Part shown: positions 11,799 through 25,900 of the stretch, one piece after another
How positions within the stretch are numbered: position 1 is the stretch's first letter
Layout of the letters: each line of letters opens with the position of its first letter
Assembly (NCBI RefSeq): GCF_032854445.1
Contig: NC_088295.1
Coordinates: 60,121,249-60,185,248 of the forward strand
From: Liolophura sinensis
Lineage: Eukaryota; Mollusca; Polyplacophora; Chitonida; Chitonidae
Direction of reading: 5' to 3'
DNA: 64,000 nucleotides
The notes under the pieces: model-generated
Told to the model about the DNA's origin: nothing
Database searches by the model: none
Seen by the model: the letters and a program-made list of their open reading frames with translations, nothing else
Position numbers and translations under genes: made by a program

Positions 11799-14700
11799 CT
11801 GACTTACATCTGTCCTTTATTCTCTTCACCTGAGTACACCTCAAATCTTTTTTATTCAGATACATAACATCGTACTGCTGGCTCGTTTGATTTGTTTCTA
11901 CCCCATCGTTTTCGTTTTATCGTTTTAACACCATTTGGTCGCTATTGACAGGGCTTATGTCAATATATATATATCAATTACCCAAGTGGAATCAGTTCAT
12001 GTCAAAGGCACAATGAAATTCAAAAGGTGTTGAGAAAATTATCGTACTGGGGACCCGGTAGAAGATTTCACATAAATGCAGATAACTAATATTGCAAAAT
12101 AATACCTGGGTGCTGTGGTCGTTCATGCTTGCATTGTATTACTACCTGCTATATGTGAATGAAATATCAGCCTCGTTTAAATCGGATCCTTTTGTTTCCT
12201 TAGCACGGTAAAAATGAGAAGATCTGAATTAAATGAGATTTTCACAAATTGTGTTCTCCAGGAGACATTTTCATCGAACATACTAGAACTGGAACAAGTA
12301 CAAATACTGGCCCACAGTGGCATACAAGTCCAATTTCTACACAAGATTGTTTCCAAATTTGCTTGATTCTGATTTAGATGATAATGACACGCTTAGTTAG
12401 GTGTGGAACGATGTGATATTTAATTAAACTACATACAAATTACGTCTTTGAAATCTTACAACTCTGGGCAGCATTATTCAAGAGTGTATTAAAAGTTAAG
12501 CCGGGCTTAAAGCTTAATACCAGTCTTGGCCTAATACAAAACTAATGGCACTTCAGTCCAGATTAAAGTTAATGCGGTTAACTGCCAATGCACTTTTGAA
12601 CAACTGCGCCCTGTGCCCAGATGTTCAAAAGGTTATTAGGAGTTCAGCCTGAACTGGATTTTTTTGTTACTTTTGAACGATTGGCCTTGGCTGTTTAATT
12701 ATTAAGAGAGTTGGGGAGACCATAGTGGCTTTGTCAGCACTGGCATCATGGCTGCTACACTGGTCTTATGACTTAAAAGTATTAACATGAATATGAATAG
12801 GGCATTATTGAGTTCAGGTTTTGATAAGTTAATTTTGTGTACAAATTTGTGTGAAATTGACATCTTGAGCAAAATGAAGCAGAAAATGTAATCTTGTTAA
12901 AGAGATTGTTTAAGTACGAGAGCACTGTGTACTGTACATTTACCCCTCCCCGTTGGACTTACTTGGGACTTGAGCTAGTTCAAGGCAAACTGGATTGGTT
13001 GATGTATTTGGTACAGTTAAAACTGGCATGTGGTACTTCGCAAAGAGTTTAGTGTGTGTGTTGTATTGTAACTTGAAAGAAGGGTAAATTTACTATACAG
13101 ACTTTGCCATGGTTATCAAGCAAGCAATCAATCAATCAATCAGTCTGTAATATAAAACCTCACTTTGTATTTCTCAGAATCCTTGAGCAAATTGATTGTG
13201 TGATACAGTAGAGTAACATATTCTGTATTTTTTTTTTCATTTACTCTGTAAACCTGAACGCCCTGGGTCATTTGTTTTGTTTTTGTCTCAGTTTGAACCA
13301 GTCCTGGGAGCAACACACAAACGAACGCATCAACTTTGTACTTTTGTAAATGTGAAACCCGTTACCTACATATGAAATCACACCATTAGCCCTTAAACAT
13401 GAAAATTTGGAAAATTGATAATGGCCTTGTCTAAGGAATGAACACCATTCTTGATTTTGACAGTTTATTTGTTTTAAGAATATTTTTTTTTCTTTTTTCT
13501 TATTGGGCAGCCAGGTCATTTTTTTCAAGATGATGTACAGCAAGTGTGTAAGTACATGTATTTGTGAGAGATGTGAGCACGAAATCAGAATTTAGATAAG
13601 GCGAAGTCCATCATTGTTGTCAAGATTTATAATTATGTAATGTACTAAGTATTCGTTAACGTAAACTGGACCTACAAATGTACAATATGTGCTAAAATTC
13701 AGTCAGACTCACAACATTGTAGGCTTTTTCACTAAGCCATATCTAACTCCACTCCAGACTGATTCTAGTGTGTATTCTTGAGAAAAGGCTGCATGTTCAA
13801 CTGATAATGACGAAAATTTATCGTCGTTAAGCAGGGAACTGGCCTGATAATTGAAATTGGGCTCATCCACAATGTTTACAGCTTACTTAAGCGAAATATT
13901 TTATTTTTTAATTTTCCATGCCTTTAATGAAAATGAAAAAAAAAATTAAACATTGTTTACATATAAATGTATGTATAATGAAAAGTGTGTATACATGGAT
14001 AGTTTATGTGCTTACAAGATGTTGGCTGTATTCCTCATGTTACTGTTGTTAGTTGTGACTCTGACACAAAATTATGATCAGTCGGCTACAGCTTTGCAGA
14101 TGATGGGGTTAAAAGCCTCCCCCAAAACAAAACAGTCACTGTCACTGGTGCCCAGGCATTATATTATATACTGATTAATGTTTCTGTATGCAAATACAAA
14201 TATATAAACTAAATCATTTTTGTGGTTTATTGTCATCACTATTGTCTTGCTGGGGCCACTTTCACAAAATGTTGTGGATCCATTTGTTTCGTAGCTTTGA
14301 CAGTCGGTTCAACAGGTTGCTATGTCTGTCGGTCGCTCAGCTTGTCAACATGGCTTTTGACATGGCCAGCCTTCCACTTACCACTGGACGTGCGTTCAAG
14401 ATGACATTGACTTCAAGCGGGATGTCAAAGCTGCATGTATGACGTATTTGCGGTTGTTTCTGAAATAACCTCGTCTCGGATATAAGTTTGGCCTTTTTAT
14501 ATATTCTTGCCCTCATTATTCTGATTGCCATAATTTTGAGCAGGGTATTAAGCAACTGTGGAAAAAAAACGGGAAAGACCAAAGTATAACACTGCTGTTT
14601 TTCCAGGTACCTGAAAAATTCTCTGATTGCAGATTTTCAGAAAAAGTCATTTCACAGAGATTTACCACACTTTTCTCAACATATGCACTCTCGAAAAATG

Positions 14701-14879
14701 ACACCCTTATGGTCATGAGATTTTCTGTTTCAATATAATCAGTTTTTAACTAGTTCAAATTTGACCAAAATTATGAAAAAAGGACGTATACAAGAAAATT
14801 AATGAGCATTGTCAATATGGATGTTGAAGGTTGGATGACCAAGTTCACGCAAAATGTTTCATTCTATTGTTAGCAAAAA
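11799..14879. other. Intergenic stretch without recognised genes
   Basis: Between SNX3 and the PDE10A 3' side. AT-rich, with an (AATC)n microsatellite at about 13123-13143 and T-runs at 13230. No exon, RNA gene or transposase recognised on either strand. Confidence 0.5.
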
Positions 14880-15088
14880 CAATGGGAAACTCGATGATGA
14901 GCTAACCACAGTCCAAATGATAGTAGACTGCATTATCTTCTGTGACGTTACAATGCATGTGTACTTCATGTATGTTTTATGAGCACACTACACGGACAAT
15001 TGTGACGTAATAAAGGAAAGAGCAAATGAGTTAAGTTTTGGACTGCCTTGATACAGGCAGGAAGGAGCTTTACAAGTTCCCCATTTAC
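14880..15088 (-). mobile_element. Interspersed element A (AATGGG...CCCATT ends), best copy
   Basis: Ends AATGGGAAACTCG and CAAGTTCCCCATT are short inverted repeats. Core on minus: CTCTTTCCTTTATTACGTCA, GTGTGCTCATAAAACATACA. Related copies are at 299-520, 4012-4230, 18790-18998 and 19160-19335. Intergenic, SNX3-PDE10A. Confidence 0.72.
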
Positions 15089-15705
15089 TCTCATCATAAT
15101 TCTAGATCATGCTATAAATGAAATATTTAGGATTATGGTGTAAAACATCTGTCAAATAAATAAATCAAATGTATGAGATTTACGACTGACCTATATACAA
15201 AAATATTGATTATGACTTCACATGCATGTTCTCGAGTGGCAGTCTGGAAATGGTTAGCCCCATTAATACAGAAGATGTATATGTCCTCATCGCAGTGCCT
15301 TAGTGCTGTGCATATTGCAGAAAAGTGTTGAGAAACATGTTTTTCTAACATAATTCGTCTTCAAACCCATATATATAAACCTACAGCACGTAAACCAGTT
15401 TATTATTACCGGATGTATACAAACCATGATATAGATATCCACTGGTGCAGCCTTTTAATCCCATGGTTTGACCAGTGGGACTGGATTCAAACCTGTGGAG
15501 TTACTTACTAGTTAATGGCCTGCACCTTAACTATCAGCAATCAATGGTCAGCAAAAAAAAATTTAAAAGTTGTGTCTGTTACAGTTTTCAATGGTCGTTC
15601 TGCTGGAGCTCACTTAGTCACTTTTAGTTTTCTTTTGCTTGCAACTAGAATATTCTTGAATGTGCAACAACACAGATCCAAAAGCCAATTTTAACAAGTG
15701 AAGAT

Positions 15706-15711
15706 TTTATT
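15706..15711 (-). promoter_or_regulatory. Candidate PDE10A polyadenylation signal
   Basis: TTTATT on plus (AATAAA on minus) about 1.26 kb beyond the PDE10A stop codon. I saw no AATAAA on the minus strand closer to the stop. A TIR element (15948-16453) lies between stop and signal, so the 3' UTR would include it. Weak evidence. Confidence 0.3.
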
Positions 15712-15947
15712 TTGACTCTTCATATAAAGTAAATTAAATGTACATAACGTTTATCACAGGTTAGCTTCTATTTACAGAGGCACAGTTATATTTTTAGTAC
15801 AGATACTTCATTTTCAACAATAAAACATAACAAGTAATGCAATGATCTCCATAAATAATACATTTTTCATGAAATTATTCAATGTGGCAGAAAAGGTTTG
15901 TGAACATGCTGACTAGCTTTGTGAGTATGCCAAAGATATCCTGGGCT

Positions 15948-16453
15948 GTTTCTCAAAAGGGACGTAGGACAGTCATAGATTTAGGCCCGTCTTAAGTCAT
16001 AAAATCTGTGACGTCACAGTTTCTCAAAGCAGATATACATCCCCGGTAGGTCGCAAATTTTGAGCACATGATGAGGTGTTGTAGGTTGGTTGTAACAAAG
16101 AAAAAACCTGCAAATATGGCCCAGAGACTAGGCACATGTCAAAAGGCACATGTCAAAACATTATGCAAGTTTCAGTAACCCGCTAGAGAAAATGAACCTG
16201 AGAAGTATTGGCGCACATAACCCCCTTTCGTTGAAGCTTATGTTGTCATTGTTTTCTCGACATCAGTACGAGTACATTTTTTACCTTTTTTCATTAAAGA
16301 GTTCCAGTTCTTGTGCAAAACTAGGTTGCTGATAAGTCGTAAAAGTTACAACCACCAGAGCGATTCATGCTTTGAGAAACCGACGTAGTAAGAAAAGCAG
16401 TCATGAATACCATATGCCATCATAAAGTTTGGACACTTTTGAGAAATAGCCTG
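15948..16453. mobile_element. TIR element carrying a CRE
   Basis: Ends GGCTGTTTCTCAAAAGGG and CACTTTTGAGAAATAGCC are inverted repeats; inner repeats TTTCTCAAAGC / GCTTTGAGAAA form a second pair. It contains a perfect TGACGTCA at 16009-16016. No transposase, so a non-autonomous DNA element; between the convergent 3' ends of SNX3 and PDE10A. Confidence 0.75.
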
Positions 16454-16970
16454 CATGTGTAATCCATCTAAAATTGTTGGTTTGAGCTTTAAATGAATTT
16501 ATGAATTTATCTCCATTTACACATATAGCTGTGTTGCATACTAGTATATGATATAAGACACATGCATGTTTAGCATGCACCTTCTGTTAGGGAAAGTAAA
16601 ATCTTGCAGCACTGATGTAGCACTACAGTGCCATTGGAAAGTGTCATGAAAGTGTTGTGCGACTTCATACATGTCAGTAAAATTGTGCCAGAGCCAAAAC
16701 TGTCATATGAGTTGAGAACATGTGTATTAATGGAACCAATTGTGATAAGATATGGATGGAGTGAAGGTGGTGTTGTGGTTGTAAGGCAAGTAATGTATGC
16801 TGCGCAAATGACTCGTTGTGCCCACGTTTCTGATGTGCTGGTGAAAGTGAAAGTCGCTTGTGTGTTTATGAATGCATACATTAGTTTGAATTAAATGATC
16901 ATTTCTTAAAATATATATTTAACACCAGGCAAGACTATAGTTATCACTGATCTGGTGATCTTGTCAACCT

Positions 16971-19900
16971 CTAGCTTGTATTCCCTACAGCAATCCTTCT
17001 CCAATTCTCCATATTTTCCCTGAAACAGACAAGCAGGTTACTGGGAAGTTAGAAGTAAGGCATGACAAATGTTGATGAAATTGTTTTTAAGAGGATTCCG
17101 CAGGAAAACTGGATGTTTTAAGTGTTTTAACAAGACTTCGTAAAGTTTGAGCAAAAAACTTTGCTCCCACGTCACGCTAATAATACATACAGCAATTTGT
17201 GACACTGGGATTTTGGGAGACATTTTTGAGTGGTGAAAGAATGGAATCCTCTCATTATTCTTGTCAAAAAAGTGGAGCTATCTGACAGTGGCCTGTTTTA
17301 CAAAGCAGCTGCATCTTGCGCCTGGCATAACGTTCAAGACAACATATACTGGTAGTGTAGACATGTTGCCACAGCCAATGCACTGGACACAACACTTCGT
17401 ACACCACACTTTGTAAAACCGGGCTCTGATCAGCATGGGCAAATGCTCCTTTTGTTGAACTATTCTGAGACTTTCAAACTCATAATGAACAATCATGTTA
17501 TTAAACCTTTGAATGATCCGGAATGTTTATGGATCATTCACTACCCATTCAGGTTATATATTATGGAAATCAGCTAAATGTGAACTGTGACCCTATACCC
17601 TATAAGACATTGGGAAATCCATGCGTGCCACACACTACCACCATTCTCTAGTTCCTCAAACTCCATGAACATTTACCCTACAATTTTTGTTGTGTCAATT
17701 CAACACCTTCATGCATACAGAAGCGAGAATGGGGTCAACAAAATGCAACTGTTTCAATTCTGATACACAAAAGGCCCCAAAGCTAATCCTTAGTGTGTAT
17801 GAAAGAGCCAATGGGGAATCATGTAATTATTAAATATTAAGTAAATTGTTAACAAAACAGTAACCAAAATACTGCATATCTAAATTTGAATTCCAAACCA
17901 AAAATCCTTTTCTACTGAAAACCAGAAATGTTAGTTAATCGTGGGATATCATTTCCACCTCTTGACACCCAAACAGTGTTGATATTCTCCACATCAGAAC
18001 GTTCTCATGACAGGGTCAAGAAAGTATGCTCACTTGCAGCTGTCCAGCAATGGTCGAGTGCCTGGTAAGGCGTCACACAGGGTTTGGTAACAAGGGGTGC
18101 AGACGAACTGTAGGAAGCCGACCTGTTGTTTAGGCATTTCATCTTTCTTGTCCCTATCCATCATCGGTAATACATCCAAGCCTCTCTTCTTTTCCTCATC
18201 ACCCTGAGAAAAACATAAAACAGATACAGAGATAACAATAGTACTGACATTTATTTACACTAACTGTAAATAAGCAAATGGCATCAGCTTGGCACAGAAT
18301 TATATAAAAAGAAAAAAAAATTGAACATTGAATGCATGCCACAGATTCATATTTTATAGAATGTTTTTGTCAGCAAAAGAAAAAGAGAAAAGGATTATTA
18401 ATGAAGATTTATAATGTCAACTCTTCAACAAAACTCAACAAATGTTTTTTTCTTCATATTTTTCATCTTCCTAACTGGGAAATCAAGGCAGTAAGACAGA
18501 AAAATGTTATTGAAAATCGTCATACTCAGGTACAAGTTAAAAAAAAAATCCTTTTTTCCCTCAAAACATGATAGACCTGATCAAAATTATTGACAGGAGG
18601 CTGACACTGTGACACCATGCAATCACAACTGATATCCAAGGGTGCCTGACAGAACACCAAACAGTGCTAAGCATACAGTGGTCGAATGCTCCATACCAAG
18701 GCAAAAAAAAAAGATTTTCAGTATTCTTGACATGAAGAGAATACATTACTATGTAAACAGAGGCTATAAAACATTGGGATGTGTGTAACGCACTCGTAAA
18801 ACAGTTTTCCGCCTATAGTTCAACTTCCAAAGCTGCAAACTCATGTTCTTTCCTTTATTAATGTCACAATTATCAGTGTATGTGCACTCATAAACATATA
18901 TGAAGCCCACACGCACTGCAAAGAAAACAGAAGAAAACGATGTGTGCTACTGTCATTTGGACCTTCTGTTTAGCATGTCCTTGACTCTCCCATTATTCTG
19001 ATATAGAGGGGCTTTGCACATGAAACAATGGTCTCAAAGGAATCACTTTTGCAGTAACTGTCAGCAAGTTACACCAGAATTCTATTCTGGAGTTCCCCTT
19101 AATATCTTTTATCTCATGTCAATGGGATGCTTGAGGAAGAGCTACACTAAAGCTCTAAATAGCAGTAGGACTCCATTCCTTCAGGGCCGCTGCTGTGCTT
19201 ATGTACTGTATCAATGTTTATATAAGCACAAATACACCTATACTTGTGACGTAATAAAGAAAATGAAAGAAATAAGTGCTCATAGTTTTGGGCAGTTTTG
19301 CTACAAGTGGGAAGGTGTTTTACGAATTCACCATTATTTCCACAGAGCAAAACAAAACGTCACTTTTAACTGCCAAAAAACATTTACTGATATTATAAAT
19401 TGTGAATGCATTTCTAACCTGCATATAAAACTCTTCATAGACCAGCTCTGCAGTTTCTTGTTGTACTCTCCAAGGTTTGCACACCCCAGACAAGTCAGCT
19501 GCTGTCATTGTCAGATTCTTTATCAGGTCTCTATGGCAAAAGTTAGAAAACATGCATTAATATACTGATCTAATCACAGAAAAGACACGTTTCTCTGTGC
19601 TTTTCCACAAAATGCACAATAATGTAAGCCATCAACCTGAAATATTTAACCTTAGGGCTGACATGTCTGAACCGTCACTCCAGAACATGCAAGTGACAAT
19701 TCATAATCGATAATGTTGTACCGGATCAGTCAACCGGATATAGCACACATTGGTTAAATATGTTTAACCTTTCTCTGGCACCATGTTGTCACAATGACGA
19801 CCTAGCAGACACCTGCAAGCAGGACCCTGACACCATCTTATTGACATCAAACCGTCCTTTCCCAGCGCATCATAAGGACATCACAGAAAAGACAGTACGA

Positions 19901-22900
19901 CATTACAGTAGAAAGTGGTACATTCTTGGTCTTGTTCAACAATAAATTTTTGACATGACAATGGATCGGGGTCATGCTTTATACCAGCGCAACCTCACTA
20001 AATTAAAAAAGATATGCCACCACCCCATTTTCTTCACCAACAAGGGAATGAAAGAGTCCATTTTGAATGATCTTTGCTAAGTGGCAACTGACATTCATAT
20101 ATGACAATGCTCATTAATTTTCAGGTATATGTTAACTTTCACAATTCAGGACGGGTTGAAAATAGTAAAAAAAAATATAATTCTTGTGTAAAAACAGAAA
20201 ATCCCATTATATCTAGGGTAGCATTTTCTGAAAGTCTACATGTTGATGAATAGAAGAAAATAGAAAACGCAGTTTGAATGGCTTACACCAAAAATTTATG
20301 ATCTGCCTCTAGTATAGTCCCTTTAAAGGACACTTAAATGAAGTCAGGGTAAACCATATCCTAAACGTGAGTCAAATTTGCCAAATTGTAGAAATGTCTG
20401 GGCATTTATCAATGTAATATGCAATAGCTGTGAAAATGCATAAAAATGAAAGCTTGACAAGATCAAATTACAGTGCAACCCAGCTTAAAAAATGTATTAT
20501 ATACAGTTTCAAATTTAGAGCTACATCACACTAGATGGAACAACATCAAATCTTTCATCCTATGAGTAACATTCTGACTTTCAATCTTATTCAAATTAAG
20601 TCAGGTTAAATATCAAGCTGAGACTCACTTTATAGAGTCATCACAAGTTACATGATTTATGGGGCCTTCTGCCAGAATAGCTGAGAGTCTCTTCTGAGTG
20701 GGGAAGTAGAGAGCCAGATCTGTGGCAATGATGGCTTGTTGAATCCTCTCCAACATAATCTTGTAATCCTCTGCACACAGATGGCTGAAAATTTCACTAC
20801 CTTGTTGCTACAAAACAAAGAGAAAAACTGGATAGGAATACATGTATCAAAATAGATTCATAAATTTATTAGTATAAGAAGAATGTATGGAAACGTCTGA
20901 AAATTTTAAGTGCAGGGCAGAATAATTCAGTGCTGTGTTCTATTCAAGACAGTATTTTAAATTATGAAAAGTTTGGGCATTTTTTTGTAATCTATCTATT
21001 ACAAGAATGATTTGATTTCCTTTTTTTTTTAAGAACTAGAATGCATTGAGAGGGCAAAAACTTCCACTCGTAAGAATTCCCCACGACAAACAAAAGGACA
21101 ACAATCTCTAAAATGTCTGACTGGTGCTTATGCAAAGTTCCAGCTGTGCACAAAGTTTCATTAAATTCCTTCATAAGTTTCGCCCTAAAGTTGTTGACAG
21201 AGGCTCATCCAACTGGGTACATAGCTTCTTTACAACATCTGGTAATGGTGAAAGTTTATTTAAAAGATTCCTGGACCTCGATCACATCCAAGATCAAATT
21301 GGAATGTGCTTGTGGCATAGTCCAGCCATGCAATAAAGTTCCATCAAATTTGTTAATAACTTTCCCAATAAAGTTAATGAGAGACATTTGGGAATGGTGA
21401 ATCACTTAACAGATTCCTGGATCCAGGTCATGACCAAAATGTAATGGATTGGTGTTTGTGAGGGGTGAACAAAGTTTCATCGAAAAGTGTGAATAACCTT
21501 TTTCTTGAAATTAAAAGTTGCTGACAGACATTCGAAAATGATAAAGAATTGTTTAATAGATTCCTGGATCCAGATCATTACCTAAGTGAAATGGACTGAT
21601 ACTTGTGAGCACTGAACAAAGTTTCATCAAAACCTGTGACTAATTTAGTTTTCCATATTAAAAGTTGTAGACAGATATTTCACAATGATGAAGAATCATT
21701 TAATAGACTCCCGGACCTAAATCAAATGGATTTGTGCTTGTGAGTTAGTTTTTGCGACCTGTACGACAATTATGAAAAGAGGTTGTGTCCAATTTTCTTT
21801 CTACGCTTCTGATTGAGCTAACTTACTGAAGCCGGGAATCTGACCAACCCTTCTCCTGATGACATGACATTTCATTCCATTCTTGGTAAAAGTGATTCTG
21901 ACAACATGATTTTACAGAAAGATTGACAGTTCAAAAAGATCTAAGGATACGGGCATTCATCTGGTGTGCAAGAAAGATAAGTTTTCTTGAACACTCAGTG
22001 AATGTAAAGATTACATTTAGTAATAAAGAAGTCATAGCATGACCACGTGATCATTACGGATTACTTTCTTCTCGGGGCTCCGCAACTTGAAGATTACAAT
22101 CTGTAATGATGGGATCATGTTATAACAATCATGATACCATCATGATTACACCATAGCTAATACTTAGGCAACTAGAAAAAGTCTTACACACCTCCATTCA
22201 TGAGGTGATTATTGTTACCTGTAAAATGGTGACGGTTTGCTTGTAGTGATGCTGCTCCATGACTGATGTGGTATACAAGGCTGCCAGAGGCTGGTGGGTC
22301 TTCTGGAAGAAGGCATTGTTGAAGCCCCTGTGGTCTACATCATGACAGATGGCAGCTATTATCATTGCTTGGGCCTGAGAGTAAATATGACATACTTTAC
22401 AAGAAAGGAAAATTTATATAATCTGAAGTTTCACAGTGTCATCAAAACTACTGTAGTTCTTCCTGTTATCAACACACATTAATATTTAACTCTTACTTGG
22501 TTATATAAGAATCTTGGCAATCACATATTTGTTCACATGTGATTGTCAGCTCAAGTTTAATGCGTCTATTAACTGATCACACGATAAAAAAAAAAGAAGA
22601 AATTGATGACTTCATACCCATTAAACTGCGGTAACATCTGAACCATGTATACAACAAAAGACACTCCATTTTCCATTCTGCGATATCTGACATTGCAGTA
22701 TTTGATTTAAATTTATCTCGAAAGATTTAAGGCACTAATAATAAAGATAAGGTTCTCACTTCAGCATCTGTCATCATCCCAGGAGCAACCTTGAGAACAC
22801 AGTAGACGGTCTGAGCCACATGGAAGCCATGTACCCAGTTGTGGTACTGTACCGGGCGGTAGTTCTTCCTTACTGTCAGGATGAAGTGGGCTAGTTTCTG

Positions 22901-25900
22901 GACATCAAACCTGTGAAAGGCAACACAAACCATGCAGAGGAAAGTAGACAATTGTGGACCAAGTAGAATACCAAGATAAAAATACATGTGTTGAGGCATA
23001 AATAAAGTATAATTTTATCCGTCTACACAACATAATGCACTCAGAACAACCTTAAATGAACATGTTGTAAGCATACAAAAAGGTTGAAGAATTACAATGA
23101 TTCATTTTTGAGGGACCACACAAATGAAATTCATACAAACACTTTACTTACACTTGTCCAAATAAGTCAACCACAAGTCCAATAAAAAGTTCTGGCAGCT
23201 GAGGTAAATAAGGCACACAGTAGAAATCAAACCTGAAGATAGAAACAGAAAAGCTTTTTAATCTAGGCACATAAGAACAAAATCATAGCAAAGTAGAAGA
23301 TGAAAACAGAAAAAAAAAACAAGATTTTGTACATCTTTCAACTGAGACCCTCTCCTTCACAAAAAAAAAGAAAACGCAAACATTTCTTAGATACCATTTA
23401 TCTAACTAAATTTTATTGATACAACAAGTAGTGCAAATTTTGAGCTGCTGATTATAGAAAACACAAATATTCATGCATATAGTACTATTTCACCAGCAAA
23501 CTACATGAAGTCTGCCATGGTAAAGTCTTACTTGTCAGCTCTTGGAGGGAAATCCTCTGGTTTCATAACTGGTTTAGCCACTAATTCTACATACTCCTCT
23601 TCAGAGCACTGCTGGTGGAAACTCAGCAACTCTAAGGCTACATTGTACATGTCCTGCTGATGCTTCAACAGGCTGTATAACTGTAATGTAAAGTAGACAA
23701 AGATAAAGGGTAACCAGTTCTGAAAATATAAGACAAAGGGATTGATTGAATGATCAACAGATTCATTCATATATGACGCAACGCTCAAGAATTTTTTGCT
23801 TATAGCACTCGGTTTTATGTGTGGCAGCAACCAGTGCCTGGCAAATCCAATCTTGAACAAGTTATTTATTTATTTATTTATTTGATTGGTGTTTTACAAT
23901 GGTGACAAACATTCTGGTGGGAGGAAACTGAGCTGAGCCCAGGTGAAATGGCAAGTTCTTAAGGCATCTGATATACAGATACACACGTTATACTGATGGA
24001 AGACAAAAGGCCTTCAACAAACAGTAGACTGTGCAAATGGCCCCATGAGTGACCTACTTATTGTCCCCATGGCCCCACAAGCAGTGACAGTGGGAGAATT
24101 TACAAGTTCCCTGTCCATGGCCGGGATTAAATCTGCACTTCGTGTCCTACCAACTGAAAGGCAAATGTTTTTAAACACTAGACTAGAATACACCAGTCAA
24201 TTTCAAGGCTGAAGGCAACTGGAGCACCTACATGTACAGTAAGCAAAGATACCATATCTTTGTTTACTACATTCAACCAACTACATTTATAAATTTACAT
24301 GTGGTCTATCATGAAGATTTACATCACATATTATTGTGACATCTAGGTAATAAACATCTGGTTGGTGACAGCCGTGTGGCCGTTTGTGCAGACTAGTGTT
24401 CGCAAAAGGCCACTTGTCTTCCACTAACATTGGTGCTGATCTGCACATCACACATGAAAGATTGTAAATAACTTACCAAAGATCACTGGTTTTCTCCACA
24501 CATAAAACTGATCATAATGGTTAAGGTGAAAATTATGTTGAGCCAGAATCAATTGAATAAATAACTAACTGAATAAATAAATAAATAGATATTAAATATG
24601 TCCACAGATTGTGTCATGCTAAAAATTGGCAACACTGAGTAACCTGGTCACAACTGCTACATGTAAATGACCTCAAAATGAGCGAATGTAACAGGCATGG
24701 CCTAATTCACTATTGTATTCTTCTAACTGATTACTGGTAATTCTTTGTCCACTTATTTATGAATTTTTATGAATTTAGAAACAGAAGATCCATAGATCAG
24801 AGAAAAGTGATCACATTATTTATGGTTACCTTGGAATAGTGTAGAGCCAAAGCACAATACACTGCAAAGGTCTTGAAAGCATTTTCATCTACAACATAGA
24901 TACATACATGTTAACATTAAGAGTTAAACATGCAAATGCTTGGATACCATTTATACCAATCTGCCAAACCTTAAACCAAAGACCTTAAACAAATTTGTAT
25001 TCTCAATACGGACTAATGGCAACATGGTCATCATCTGTATAATAAAGAGAAAAATGACGTAAAAGTTTGCCCCAAAACTTGCACTGTAATTGGCGAGTAA
25101 ACGTAATGATTAGTACTGTCTGCTGAAACTTCCATTTTTTTCTTCCAAATAAATCTCATAACACTTTTATGGGACAAACAGATCTCTTATAATCTGGAAA
25201 AATGTGCAGCTGAGTCATGTATTCCTAGGGGTGTACTTCAGTCATAAAATATTTATATAAGGTTCCTTCTGTCACATTATTCACTCTTACCAGTTAAAAT
25301 AGACACTAAAAATTTAACCATATTTAAGTTTGTTTATCACAAGCAGAACTTATCTAAACTACGATGAAAGAAAAATTCCCTCGAAATTCACCAATGAAAA
25401 ATGAATGTGCTTTCAATATCAAATTTAAGCTGAAGTCAAAAGCAAATGTACCTGTATGTATGCTTTTGGGTGTTATGTTTTTTTACAATTTTCAGTCATA
25501 GGGCGACAAGGAGAAAAGTACGAGTGTGCGTACATTGATTGGATAGGGTAGTGTCAAGGAGTCACAAAAAGTATAATGTTGTAGTCTACACAGAATAATG
25601 TCTTCAGAATATGCTTGAATCACCCTCCAAACATGCGAAAAGGTTAAAGAATTACTGTATAACACAGATTGACATCATTTAAATGTAGATGTAAATCAGG
25701 ATTAGTGTCAGCAAATTTATCAAATGCTGGGGTGTTATACCCTAATTTGATTGTGGGTAACAAATATATGTACATGTACTAACCTCCCCCTGTAAAGTGA
25801 TCTCCATCGCGTTTGTTCACCAGTTCTATAACACCTATAACTTTCCCACGGCTGATGATGGGCATACAGAGGATGCTACGGGTAACGAAACCCGTAGCTT

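Noticed and set aside
16628-16894. 88-codon plus-strand ORF with a 103-codon minus counterpart
   Set aside because: No recognisable content, lies in the presumed PDE10A 3' UTR, and is not conserved-looking.
19014-19568. 184-codon plus-strand ORF
   Set aside because: It crosses an interspersed element and runs antisense over the PDE10A exon at 19419-19530; no protein family recognised.
22727-22999. Assignment of the phosphodiesterase to PDE2, PDE5 or PDE11
   Set aside because: The HD-motif exons alone are ambiguous, but GAF-B, the PLAALY-TSxMEQHH block and the N-terminus all fit PDE10A best.
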